The notes beneath the pieces were generated by a model. It ran no database searches. It was not told where the DNA came from and was given only the letters and a program-made list of their open reading frames with translations. Below, one piece after another: positions 6,611-13,083 of a stretch of DNA of 13,083 nucleotides. Position numbers and translations under genes: made by a program. The DNA comes from Lachnospiraceae bacterium UBA5902 (GTDB lineage Bacteria; Bacillota; Clostridia; Lachnospirales; Lachnospiraceae), in the NCBI GenBank assembly GCA_002431865.1, contig DJEI01000021.1:1-13083 (forward strand), written 5' to 3'. Every line of letters starts with the position of its first letter. Position 1 is the stretch's first letter.

Positions 6611-7879
6611 CTATATCAGCCCTGCAAACATTGCAACGGCAGTTTTCATAATCTCATCCGGGAACTCATAGCTCGCTGTATGGAGCTGTGCATGATCCTC
6701 GCCATCACCCACGCCGAAAAATGCACCCGGCACTTCCTGCAGATAATAGCCAAAATCCTCCGACCAGCGCATCGGTTCTGCAAGCTCTGTCACAGGAAAT
6801 TGCAATTTCTCTGCACAAGCGTGCAGCTTATCTACATTTGCATCGTGATTCTCCGTTGCCGGGAACCGCTCGATTTCCTCTATGGATATAGTAAGCTCCT
6901 CATCCTCTGCAAGTGTCGCAGCCAGAGATCTAATCTCATTCACATATGCGTCAAATGCATCTTCCTTCTCTGCACGCACCGTAAGACGCAGCGTACCTTC
7001 AAACGCAGACACACCATAATTCGCACTGCCAACGTCTGCTCCGATCACAGTCATACGCGCGAACTCGCCCCGCTCCTGCATTTCCTTCGTGATCCGTTCG
7101 ATCTCAAGCAGAAGCTTCGCCATCGGAATGGCTGGATTTCTGCCTGCTTCCGGGTATGCCGCATGGCTTGGTGTTCCGGTCATATGAATCGAAAGTCCCG
7201 TTGATGCACACGCAAAAGTTCCCTTGCGAAGCAGTACCTGTTCCTTCGGATAACCCGGAATGTTATGCAATCCGTATATCTCTCCGATCTGCTTTTCCGC
7301 AAGTAATTCCTTACAGATCTTCGCACCCGCGCCAATTTCCTCACCCGGCTGGAAAATCAGATACACATCTCTGGTAAGCGGCTGTTCTCGCTTTGACAGA
7401 TAAAGCGCCACCCCACAGAGAATCGTACTATGTCCGTCATGCCCGCAGAAATGTCCGACACCATCTGCCCCGCTCACAGCATCCATATCTGCCCGGAATG
7501 CAATCGGCGGTGTACCGTCCGGATTATCAGCCTTCCGAACGACATAGAACCACGCATCCCGGTCAACAACTGTGAGTGCTGTGTATTTGTGTAAAAACTC
7601 GATCAACGTGTGCTTCGTCTTCTCTTCGTGCATCGATGCTTCCGGTATCTCGTGCAGCTTTTTCCGAAGCTTCACTAAAAGCTCATACATTTCTTTTCTC
7701 CGCTGTATATGTACCTCCGGGATTGCCACATCGTCAAAGGTCACCACTTCATCATCTGTTTCTGTCACGTCCTCGTGCTTGGCTTCCCTCCGTCCATGAA
7801 TATGCACTTCCGGAATCGCAAGATTGTCAAACGCAAGATTAAATTTTGCTTTTTTCTTCTTCTCTTTCCTGTCCTTCAT
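6611..7879 (-). CDS. M20D-family metal-dependent amidohydrolase with duplicated N-terminal motif
   Basis: The 422-residue protein is an M20D peptidase/amidohydrolase (relatives: AbgA/AbgB, hippurate hydrolase, IAA-amino acid hydrolase), a two-metal enzyme that cleaves N-acyl amino acids. Metal-site motifs are FRADMDA (128-134), FCGHDGH (144-150, Cys145 and His147), QPGEE (177-181, catalytic and ligand Glu), YGLHNIPG (203-209) and the C-terminal His400 in AQLHTASYEF. The core begins only near residue 64. Before it sits a charged extension holding two similar segments, FDNLAIPEVHIHGRRE (17-32) and FDDVAIPEVHIQRRKE (48-63), 11 of 16 identical. The start at 7879 has GGAGG 6 nt upstream; Met64 (7690) also has GGAG 7 nt upstream and would give a standard-length enzyme. 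It lies 66 nt after gltS with no terminator between, suggesting hydrolysis of what the transporter brings in. Confidence 0.92.
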   Translation of the reverse strand: MKDRKEKKKKAKFNLAFDNLAIPEVHIHGRREAKHEDVTETDDEVVTFDDVAIPEVHIQRRKEMYELLVKLRKKLHEIPEASMHEEKTKHTLIEFLHKYTALTVVDRDAWFYVVRKADNPDGTPPIAFRADMDAVSGADGVGHFCGHDGHSTILCGVALYLSKREQPLTRDVYLIFQPGEEIGAGAKICKELLAEKQIGEIYGLHNIPGYPKEQVLLRKGTFACASTGLSIHMTGTPSHAAYPEAGRNPAIPMAKLLLEIERITKEMQERGEFARMTVIGADVGSANYGVSAFEGTLRLTVRAEKEDAFDAYVNEIRSLAATLAEDEELTISIEEIERFPATENHDANVDKLHACAEKLQFPVTELAEPMRWSEDFGYYLQEVPGAFFGVGDGEDHAQLHTASYEFPDEIMKTAVAMFAGLI

Positions 7880-7945
7880 GCTATTCCTCCAACCTTTATC
7901 TTCATTTCAAGATCATGATTCATTCCAAATATCCGTCCCTCTGCA

Positions 7946-9133
7946 CTATATAATATTGATAAATAACGTAATCACCAGACTGTTAATGAAGTCTGCAAAC
8001 AAACTTCCAATTAATGGGACGAGCAGATATGCTTTCACCGATGGCGCATAACGGTCACAAAGCACCTGCATGTTCGCCATGGCATTCGGTGTCGCACCCA
8101 TACCGAATCCACACGTTCCAGCCGCAAGCACTGCCGCATCGTAGTCCTTTCCCATCACACGGAATACAACGAAATACGTGTACAGGAATATAAGCAACAG
8201 CTGCGCGCCAAGCAAGATCATAAGCGGTAATGCAAGCTCCGCAAGCTGCCACAGCTTCAATGTGATCATCGCAATTCCGAGAAAGAGCGACAAGCAGATA
8301 CCTCCAAGGTTGTTGATCTCGCCCATATAGATGTCGAATTTTCCGGAATACTCGCCGACATTTCGTATGATTGCAGCGACGATCATGGCTCCGATATAAA
8401 TCGGGAATGTAAGTCCTGTCTTTGTCAGAAGCTCAGAAATAATCGTACCGAGTCCGACTGCCAGAATCAACTGGAATACAGCCGCCGCATACATATTCGT
8501 ATGGCGCTCATGTTTCTTTTCATCCTCAACCAACAAGCTGTCATCCTCTGTCACGATCGTGTCAAGCAGATGATTCTTCTCGATCAGACGTTTTCCGATC
8601 GGTCCTCCAATCAGGCTTCCTGCCACCAGTCCGAAGGTTGCTGCTGCCGTACAGATTGTTGTCGCACCCTTTACATTGAAGTCCTCCAGTACGGGTCCGA
8701 ATGCACCTGCCGTTCCGTGTCCGCCGACCATCGGAATCGAACCGGTACAAAGTCCGACCAGAGAATCAAGTCCGATCAGATGTGACACACCGACTGCCAG
8801 TAAATTCTGCATGAAAATCAAGGCAATTACCAATCCAAGGAAGATGGCAAGCGCCTTTCCGCCACTCTTTAACACCTTCAGATTCGCCTGAAATCCAACC
8901 GATGTGAAGAAGAACACCATGCACACTTCCCGCAGCGTATCATCAAATGTAAACTCTACCACGCCCGCACTGTATAAAATGCAGGTAAGGACCGAAAAGA
9001 TCAAACCACCGACCACGGGAGCCGGAATACAGAACTTTTCCAAGAAATTTATTTTCTGTTTCAAAAACTGTCCAAGCATCAGCACCACAACCGAAAGTGC
9101 CAATGTCTGATACATATCAATTTGTATTTCCAT
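7946..9133 (-). CDS. gltS: GltS-type sodium/glutamate symporter
   Basis: The 395-residue hydrophobic protein matches GltS in length (about 400) and motifs. Two pore-loop signatures are present in the inverted-repeat halves: GGHGTAGAFGP (137-147) and CGFGMGATPNAMANM (341-355). About ten to twelve membrane segments flank a charged cytosolic loop near 185-212. GltS carries out Na+-driven uptake of glutamate and related acids. The start at 9133 has GGAG 11 nt upstream, a slightly long spacing; Met7 is a possible alternative. The gene follows a TAXI-family binding lipoprotein by 21 nt and precedes an M20D hydrolase by 66 nt. GltS normally works without any binding protein, so this arrangement is unusual. 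The family call is firm; the actual substrate may be glutamate or a glutamate-like or acylated compound. Confidence 0.94.
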   Translation of the reverse strand: MEIQIDMYQTLALSVVVLMLGQFLKQKINFLEKFCIPAPVVGGLIFSVLTCILYSAGVVEFTFDDTLREVCMVFFFTSVGFQANLKVLKSGGKALAIFLGLVIALIFMQNLLAVGVSHLIGLDSLVGLCTGSIPMVGGHGTAGAFGPVLEDFNVKGATTICTAAATFGLVAGSLIGGPIGKRLIEKNHLLDTIVTEDDSLLVEDEKKHERHTNMYAAAVFQLILAVGLGTIISELLTKTGLTFPIYIGAMIVAAIIRNVGEYSGKFDIYMGEINNLGGICLSLFLGIAMITLKLWQLAELALPLMILLGAQLLLIFLYTYFVVFRVMGKDYDAAVLAAGTCGFGMGATPNAMANMQVLCDRYAPSVKAYLLVPLIGSLFADFINSLVITLFINII

Positions 9134-9154
9134 GTAAAATGGTTCTCCTATCTG

Positions 9155-10132
9155 TTAGTTTTCCTGTGCATCCACTGTGATTCCCTGCGATGCATAATAT
9201 GCTTTTGCCCCCGGATGAAATGGAAGCTGCACGCCATCCACAGCCGCATTTGCATCAAAGACCTCCTTTAACGAAGTTGCATACTGAATCTCCGTTGCAT
9301 GTGTGAAAAACTGTTTTGTAAGCTCTTCCGCGGTCTTGTCTGACATCTTCTCACTCGCAAGCAGCAGTGCCTTGACACCGACCGTTGATACCTTCTCCGT
9401 CTGTCCGGTGTAAGTATTTGCCGGAATCTCACAGGCTTCGTAGGATGAATATGCAAGTTTCAGCTTATCCACTGTCTTCGCATCGACCGGAACAAGTGCG
9501 ATCTCACAGCTGTCTGCAAGCTCCGCAATCACATTTGTCTGCACACCACCTGTATAAAACATCGCATCGATCTCGCCACTCTTTAACTTCTCCGCTGCTT
9601 CAATATAGGTCAGGTTGACGGTCTCTGTAATCGGTGATGCAAGTCCGCTCACCTGCAGGATCTGCAATGCGTTCCGTTCGGTTCCGGATTCTGATTCACC
9701 GACACTTACCGTCTTCCCCTGCAGATCATCTAAGCTTTTAATCCCTGAATCCTTGCGCACAACAATCTGGCATGCCTCGGTATAAAGCCCCGCTAAGACA
9801 CGGTATCCCTGATAGGATTCCCCGTTTTCATCCGTTCCATAATATGCGGCGGCCGCAAGATCTGCCTGCGCAATCGCCACATCCACATATCCCTCGGACA
9901 ACAACCGCAGGTTCGCCATTGAACCAGCCGTCGATTTTACCTCGAAATTCATATCCGAATCTTCCGCATTTGCAAGCTGTGTATATGCAGTCGCAAACGC
10001 ATAATATCCGCCTCCGACACCTGCCGCGCCAAACCGAATCGTATCCTGCCGCGCGCTGCAGCCGGTCAGGCTTACACATCCTATCGTAAATGCCAGCAGC
10101 GCCGCTGCTATCTTCTTTATCTTTTTCTTCAA
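9155..10132 (-). CDS. TAXI-family (TRAP-type) substrate-binding lipoprotein
   Basis: The 325-residue protein has a lysine-rich signal peptide and a lipobox LTGC with Cys25 as lipid anchor, so it is an extracytoplasmic lipoprotein. The mature part follows the TAXI (TRAP-associated extracytoplasmic immunogenic) pattern: RFGAAGVGGGYYAFATAYTQ, EVKSTAGSMANLRLLSEGYVDVAIAQAD, then GKTVSVGESESGTERNA and a DAMFYTGG strand. Known TAXI proteins bind glutamate or other carboxylates and normally serve a fused DctQM TRAP permease; none is present here and the next gene is gltS. The start is a TTG at 10132: the upstream gene ends in the overlapping TTGA (4-nt overlap), and AGGAG lies 8 nt before the TTG, so coupled translation is likely. 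No ATG in this frame gives the intact signal peptide. Confidence 0.92.
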   Translation of the reverse strand: MKKKIKKIAAALLAFTIGCVSLTGCSARQDTIRFGAAGVGGGYYAFATAYTQLANAEDSDMNFEVKSTAGSMANLRLLSEGYVDVAIAQADLAAAAYYGTDENGESYQGYRVLAGLYTEACQIVVRKDSGIKSLDDLQGKTVSVGESESGTERNALQILQVSGLASPITETVNLTYIEAAEKLKSGEIDAMFYTGGVQTNVIAELADSCEIALVPVDAKTVDKLKLAYSSYEACEIPANTYTGQTEKVSTVGVKALLLASEKMSDKTAEELTKQFFTHATEIQYATSLKEVFDANAAVDGVQLPFHPGAKAYYASQGITVDAQEN

Positions 10133-10782
10133 ACTGTTCCACTCCTTTGAATATCTGTATATTTCATCCCATACTTCGCAAGATCAACCTTATTATCCAC
10201 GACCGGAATTCCGTCCGCTGCAAGCAGATCTGCCTGCACATTTGCGCCGCCAAATGCGAACGCTCCGGCAAGCTCCCCTTTCGCATTGACCACACGATAA
10301 CACGGAATATGTTCGGGGTCCGGGTTCCTGTGCAGTGCATTTCCTACTGCACGCGCCATCTTCTTATCCCCGGCAAGCTCTGCAACCTGTCCGTATGTTG
10401 CTACCTTTCCACGTGGAATCTTCTTCACTGCCTCATAAATCCGCTTCGACGGACTGTCGGTGACAAGCCGGTAGCTCTCCGTGATCATTTCGCACACCGC
10501 ATCGTCCGGCACACTTCCATCCAGGATAATCGTGTTCCAATGCTCCCGGTTCTGATGCCAGCCCGGCACGACAGACGCGAAAGCATCCCGCCAGTAATCA
10601 CGCCACTCCGGATCTACCTTGACATTCAGATTCATATATCCATTCCGTTCATATGTCCACAAAAACGCTTTCTTGCTCCCCTTCACACGTACCAGTTGCC
10701 AGTTATCATCGCGAAACGGCGCATCCTGATATGTATCCGGGAACGACAGCGCAAACGCTAAGGCTTCTTCTCTTGTCCGCAT
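10129..10782 (-). CDS. YjbR/MmcQ domain fused to an MGMT-type alkyltransferase domain
   Basis: The 217-residue protein joins two domains. Residues 1 to about 105 look like YjbR/MmcQ (DUF419): the WTYERNGYMNLNVKV strand pair and HWNTIILDGSVPDD are typical. Residues about 112-195 are an O6-alkylguanine-DNA alkyltransferase domain: KIPRGKVATYGQVAELAG, the helix-turn-helix ARAVGNALHRNP with Arg144 as the finger residue, and the acceptor motif PCYRV with Cys161. The usual motif is PCHRV; the His that activates the Cys is Tyr here. The acceptor Cys is kept, so this is not a PWHRV alkyltransferase-like protein. It probably repairs or recognises O6-alkylguanine. GGAGG lies 7 nt before the ATG. An AlkD-like gene is 40 nt upstream, which supports a DNA alkylation repair role, and the TAXI gene overlaps it downstream. 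Confidence 0.9.
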   Translation of the reverse strand: MRTREEALAFALSFPDTYQDAPFRDDNWQLVRVKGSKKAFLWTYERNGYMNLNVKVDPEWRDYWRDAFASVVPGWHQNREHWNTIILDGSVPDDAVCEMITESYRLVTDSPSKRIYEAVKKIPRGKVATYGQVAELAGDKKMARAVGNALHRNPDPEHIPCYRVVNAKGELAGAFAFGGANVQADLLAADGIPVVDNKVDLAKYGMKYTDIQRSGTV

Positions 10783-10822
10783 TTTCCTGCCTCCATAATT
10801 TCTATCTTCTTATAGTACACTT

Positions 10823-11497
10823 TTAACGGAAGGTCTTCAAGTACGCTTTTTGCTCATCCGTGATCCGGTAGCTTTCCACCGCCTTCTGAATCGTCTTTCT
10901 ATGTACCCACGGAGATAATCTTCGCTCTTCGATATATGGGATGCACGTCTCCCACTGCCTGGCAAGTGCAGTTGCAAAATACCACGCGATCATCATATTC
11001 ACATAATATTCTTCCGATTCAACTGCCGCAACCATCGCGGGATATTCCGGCCGGAAATCATCATCCAAGTATAACCGCATCAAAAGCCCCATGCCATACC
11101 GAATCGTATAAGTCTCCCCCGATGTCAGAAATGTCCGGATCTCCGGGATCAGTTCCTCCTTATGCTTCGCAAAACATTTCGGAATTGGCAGATCGCATGT
11201 CGCCCAGTTGTCAATATATGACAGCATACGCTTTACCTCATATAAGCACTGCGCATAATCTTTGATTCCGCCGATCAGCATCATATGCAGATTATTTTCT
11301 TCATAGTAAGTATGTGGCAGTTTCTGCAAAAATGCTTCTACGCCATTCTCCTTCGCGAACTCCTTTGCAAATTTCCGCAATACCGGTGTCCGGATTCCGA
11401 TTACATGCTCCGGTTCAATATTCGGTATCAATTTTGATGAAAATGCCTGATATTTTTTATCCTGCAATTCAAACAATCGCTGCTGTAACTCTGTCAT
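10823..11497 (-). CDS. AlkD-like DNA alkylation repair protein (HEAT-like repeats)
   Basis: The 224-residue, helix-rich protein matches the DNA alkylation repair (AlkC/AlkD superfamily) family in length and motifs. Visible are IGIRTPVLRKFAKEF near 34-48, DNWATCDL (96-103, with Trp98 and Asp102 at positions comparable to the base-excision Trp/Asp of AlkD), TIRYGMGLLM near 131-140, YVNMMIAWYFATAL near 165-178 and HRKTIQKAVESYRIT near 199-213. AlkD removes bulky or cationic N3/N7-alkylated purines. GGAG lies 11 nt before the ATG. It is the first gene of the minus-strand series, 40 nt before the YjbR-MGMT gene, and its promoter lies in the divergent region at 11530-11558. The family is secure; the lesion range is not known. 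Confidence 0.92.
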   Translation of the reverse strand: MTELQQRLFELQDKKYQAFSSKLIPNIEPEHVIGIRTPVLRKFAKEFAKENGVEAFLQKLPHTYYEENNLHMMLIGGIKDYAQCLYEVKRMLSYIDNWATCDLPIPKCFAKHKEELIPEIRTFLTSGETYTIRYGMGLLMRLYLDDDFRPEYPAMVAAVESEEYYVNMMIAWYFATALARQWETCIPYIEERRLSPWVHRKTIQKAVESYRITDEQKAYLKTFR

Positions 11498-11529
11498 ATT
11501 CTATGGTTCTCCTGTATTTTTTTATAAAA

Positions 11530-11558
11530 AATTTAGCACAGATATCTGAAACTGTCCA
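11530..11558 (-). promoter_or_regulatory. candidate sigma-A promoter of the alkD-gltS-GNAT series
   Basis: On the minus strand TGGACA (11558-11553) matches the -35 box at 5 of 6, the spacer is exactly 17 nt, and TAAATT (11535-11530) is a -10 box preceded by the extended TGC. The start would fall about 25 nt before the AlkD-like gene start codon. The -35 box lies inside the palindrome at 11553-11564, so a protein bound there would block this promoter. Confidence 0.6.
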
Positions 11559-11564
11559 TGGACA
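11553..11564. promoter_or_regulatory. perfect 12-bp palindrome, candidate shared operator
   Basis: TGTCCATGGACA is a perfect inverted repeat between the two divergent promoters. It contains the whole -35 box of the leftward promoter and ends 16 bp before the -35 box of the rightward one. A dimeric regulator bound here could repress one side and affect the other. Which regulator is unknown. Confidence 0.4.
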
Positions 11565-11580
11565 AAACCGTCTTTTGCCG

Positions 11581-11609
11581 TTGACTTAACCATTCCTCTT
11601 TGTTAAACT
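11581..11609 (+). promoter_or_regulatory. candidate sigma-A promoter of the LytTR-PAS gene
   Basis: TTGACT (11581-11586), a 17-nt spacer and TAAACT (11604-11609) give 5 of 6 and 4 of 6 consensus matches at ideal spacing, about 45 nt before the start codon. Just upstream, CCGT occurs twice 10 bp apart (11568 and 11578), on the same face of the helix; this loosely resembles LytTR half-sites and could be used for self-control, but the match is weak. Confidence 0.65.
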
Positions 11610-11653
11610 CTTATTTGTAGTTCAAAAAGTAACTGAAACAAAGGAGTCCTTTC

Positions 11654-12409
11654 ATGGAAGGCAAGATATTAAAATATCTCAAAAAAAACAACATTCAAAT
11701 TGAAAACATCAAATACCTGACACGTAAGGATGGCAGAACCTGTATCCATCTGATAACCAATCAGACGTTCCTTACATATATTACTGTCAAAGATTTTTTT
11801 GAATCTTTAGAGGCTCACGATTTTATCTGTGTCAATAAAGGAATTTTAGTTGCAAAAAAGCAGATTAACTTTATCGAAGATGGTGTCTATCATATGCTGG
11901 ATGGTACATGCTTCCAAGGGCGCAAACGGACTGCTGCCGCACACAAGCGCTTGAACGAAACACTGCATGAAAGTATTTCCGGCAGTATTCGAACTGTAGC
12001 TGATATTCAATTTCGTTTTTCAATCCTTGACAACATGCCAATTGCATTTTGTGTTGTTGAGCTTGTTTTCAACCAGGATGGACATGGTGTTGATTTTGTA
12101 TTTCGTTACTGTAATAAAGAAATGGAAATCATTCAGGGGAAGACCATTGACGAAATGCTGAACCATTCTTTTTTTACTGTTTTTCCAAACGCAGATAAGA
12201 AATGGCTCGTAGCCTACACTGATGTCGCAGTAAATGGAACTGCCCGCTACATCCGGGATTACAGTCCTGAAATCGGCAAGGAAATATTCGTTCGCTGTTT
12301 TCAGCCCCTCGATGGTTTTTGTGCCTGTTTAATGACACGTGTCGACGATCTGGAAAAAGCACTTCCTGCGGCACATCCTGACATCCAGAACAGTTTTTCT
12401 GGTAATTAA
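11654..12409 (+). CDS. LytTR DNA-binding domain plus PAS domain transcription factor
   Basis: The 251-residue protein has an N-terminal LytTR-type DNA-binding domain (about 10-100): IKYLTRKDGRTCIHLITNQTF strand pair, ITVKDFFESLEAHDFICVNKGILVAKKQINFIE and a final basic strand FQGRKR. A PAS domain follows (about 118-232), recognisable from ILDNMPIAFCVVELVF, the YCNKEMEIIQGKTIDEMLNHSFFTVFP helix region and ARYIRDYSPEIGKEIFVRCFQP. There is no phospho-receiver domain, so it is a one-component regulator, probably sensing a small molecule through PAS. The ATG at 11654 has GGAG 7 nt upstream; that site sits in a short palindrome AAAGGA-G-TCCTTT (11640-11652), which may damp translation. A membrane protein gene follows after 42 nt, the common layout for LytTR regulators controlling an adjacent membrane protein. 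Confidence 0.85.
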   Translation: MEGKILKYLKKNNIQIENIKYLTRKDGRTCIHLITNQTFLTYITVKDFFESLEAHDFICVNKGILVAKKQINFIEDGVYHMLDGTCFQGRKRTAAAHKRLNETLHESISGSIRTVADIQFRFSILDNMPIAFCVVELVFNQDGHGVDFVFRYCNKEMEIIQGKTIDEMLNHSFFTVFPNADKKWLVAYTDVAVNGTARYIRDYSPEIGKEIFVRCFQPLDGFCACLMTRVDDLEKALPAAHPDIQNSFSGN

Positions 12410-12451
12410 ACGGATTATTTACCATGACTGCAACAGACAATGGGAGATTTC

Positions 12452-13083
12452 ATGAAGCATTCATTTACCACGCAAAACAATTGTACCTGCACTCGCGCAA
12501 CACAGAAAACGATTCTTATCTGGATTGTCTCCTTCTTTGCCCTCACTGCGGCAGAATTGTTTTTGCTTTCCGTCGTCTCTCTGATTCCACGTTCTGCGAT
12601 TCAGAAACACACGCAGGAGTCTGCTGTATATTTCATGAAACGTCCTGTATTTTATCGTGTTCTCGAAAATGATCCTGCATCCAATATTGATCACTATGCA
12701 GATGCAATTTTATTGAATGTGCTCTATTATTATGATGCTGAACACCCCTTTGCTTCCCCCTTGAAGGCTTCTTATTACTACACATCCACACACAATGAAA
12801 ATACAAACTTATACACTGCTGTGACCTCCGACGCAGAACCAACCTATGATTATTTCCGATACTGGCATGGTTCTGCTGTTTTGATTCGACCATTGCTCAC
12901 TATTTTTAATATACAGCAGATCTATATCGTATTTGCCATTGTACTAGCCGGGCTTTTGGCAGCCCTGGTTACGATGCTTGCAAAATCCGGATATGCATTT
13001 TGCATTTGGGGCATACTGACCGCACTTATATCCGTCTCCTTCTGGTACATTCCAATGAGTCTCGAATATATCTGGTGCTTTTT
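12452..13083 (+). CDS. multi-spanning membrane protein of unknown function (3' end cut by window)
   Basis: The frame from ATG 12452 is open to the window edge (210 full codons). GGGAG lies 5 nt before the ATG. A strong hydrophobic segment at about 20-45 is followed by an external-looking loop of about 100 residues rich in Tyr, His and Asp (HYADAILLNVLYYYDAEHPF, then DYFRYWHGSAVLIRPLL), and more membrane segments near 153-175 and 180-205. The loop plus several C-terminal membrane helices recall polytopic proteins of Lachnospiraceae annotated only as hypothetical, possibly glycosyltransferase-C-like; I cannot assign a function. It lies 42 nt after the LytTR-PAS gene and is probably cotranscribed and controlled by it. 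Confidence 0.8.
   Translation, partial: MKHSFTTQNNCTCTRATQKTILIWIVSFFALTAAELFLLSVVSLIPRSAIQKHTQESAVYFMKRPVFYRVLENDPASNIDHYADAILLNVLYYYDAEHPFASPLKASYYYTSTHNENTNLYTAVTSDAEPTYDYFRYWHGSAVLIRPLLTIFNIQQIYIVFAIVLAGLLAALVTMLAKSGYAFCIWGILTALISVSFWYIPMSLEYIWCF

Noticed and set aside
6266..7204. 312-codon plus-strand frame opposite the GNAT and M20D genes
   Set aside because: It is rich in Cys, His, Arg and Pro, shows no domain, has no ribosome binding site, and lies antisense to two well-supported genes.
12424..12672. 82-codon plus-strand frame starting before the membrane protein
   Set aside because: It is in a different frame from the long open frame at 12452, is Cys/His/Ser rich, and the 12452 start has its own ribosome binding site and a real hydrophobic segment.

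Overview
The window looks like chromosome from a low-to-mid GC Gram-positive anaerobe of the Clostridia, most likely Lachnospiraceae. The pointers are the AGGAGG-type ribosome binding sites, the style of the MarR/heterodimeric ABC exporter operon, the LytTR-PAS regulator and the MgtE and GltS sequences; the family-level placement is inference. No tRNA, rRNA, CRISPR array, phage or transposase gene is visible. Most genes lie on the minus strand, so the window is best read from right to left; only the last two genes (from 11654) are on the plus strand.

Right end (11498-13083): a divergent intergenic region carries back-to-back sigma-A-like promoters and a perfect 12-bp palindrome. To the right runs a LytTR-PAS transcription factor followed by a multi-spanning membrane protein cut by the window edge. 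To the left runs a long minus-strand series with gaps of 40, -4, 21, 66 and 17 nt: an AlkD-like DNA alkylation repair protein, a YjbR-MGMT fusion, a TAXI-family substrate-binding lipoprotein, a GltS-type sodium/glutamate symporter, an M20D amidohydrolase and a GNAT acetyltransferase. The first two genes look like alkylation-damage repair. The next three look like capture, import and hydrolysis of a glutamate-type or N-acyl amino acid substrate. Pairing a TAXI binding protein with GltS instead of a TRAP DctQM permease is the most unusual gene-level feature.

Middle (4377-6076): mgtE, a magnesium channel/transporter, has its own promoter and a 5' leader of about 270 nt. The leader holds an unlisted 33-codon upstream ORF with a strong ribosome binding site, an intrinsic terminator placed directly before the mgtE ribosome binding site, and a segment inside the small ORF that copies one terminator arm and could act as antiterminator. 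This is a good candidate for a leader-peptide/attenuation switch controlling magnesium uptake; no M-box core is recognisable. A perfect 19-bp hairpin with a T-rich tail ends mgtE.

Left end (1-4264): a MarR regulator, then a 274-nt gap, then two overlapping ABC exporter half-transporter genes, the second cut by the window edge. The two nucleotide-binding domains show the complementary defects of a heterodimeric exporter with one degenerate ATP site. The gap before the first ABC gene is almost filled by a quasi-palindrome of about 215 nt whose 56-nt arms match at roughly 80%, which could be a structured leader RNA or a MITE-like element.
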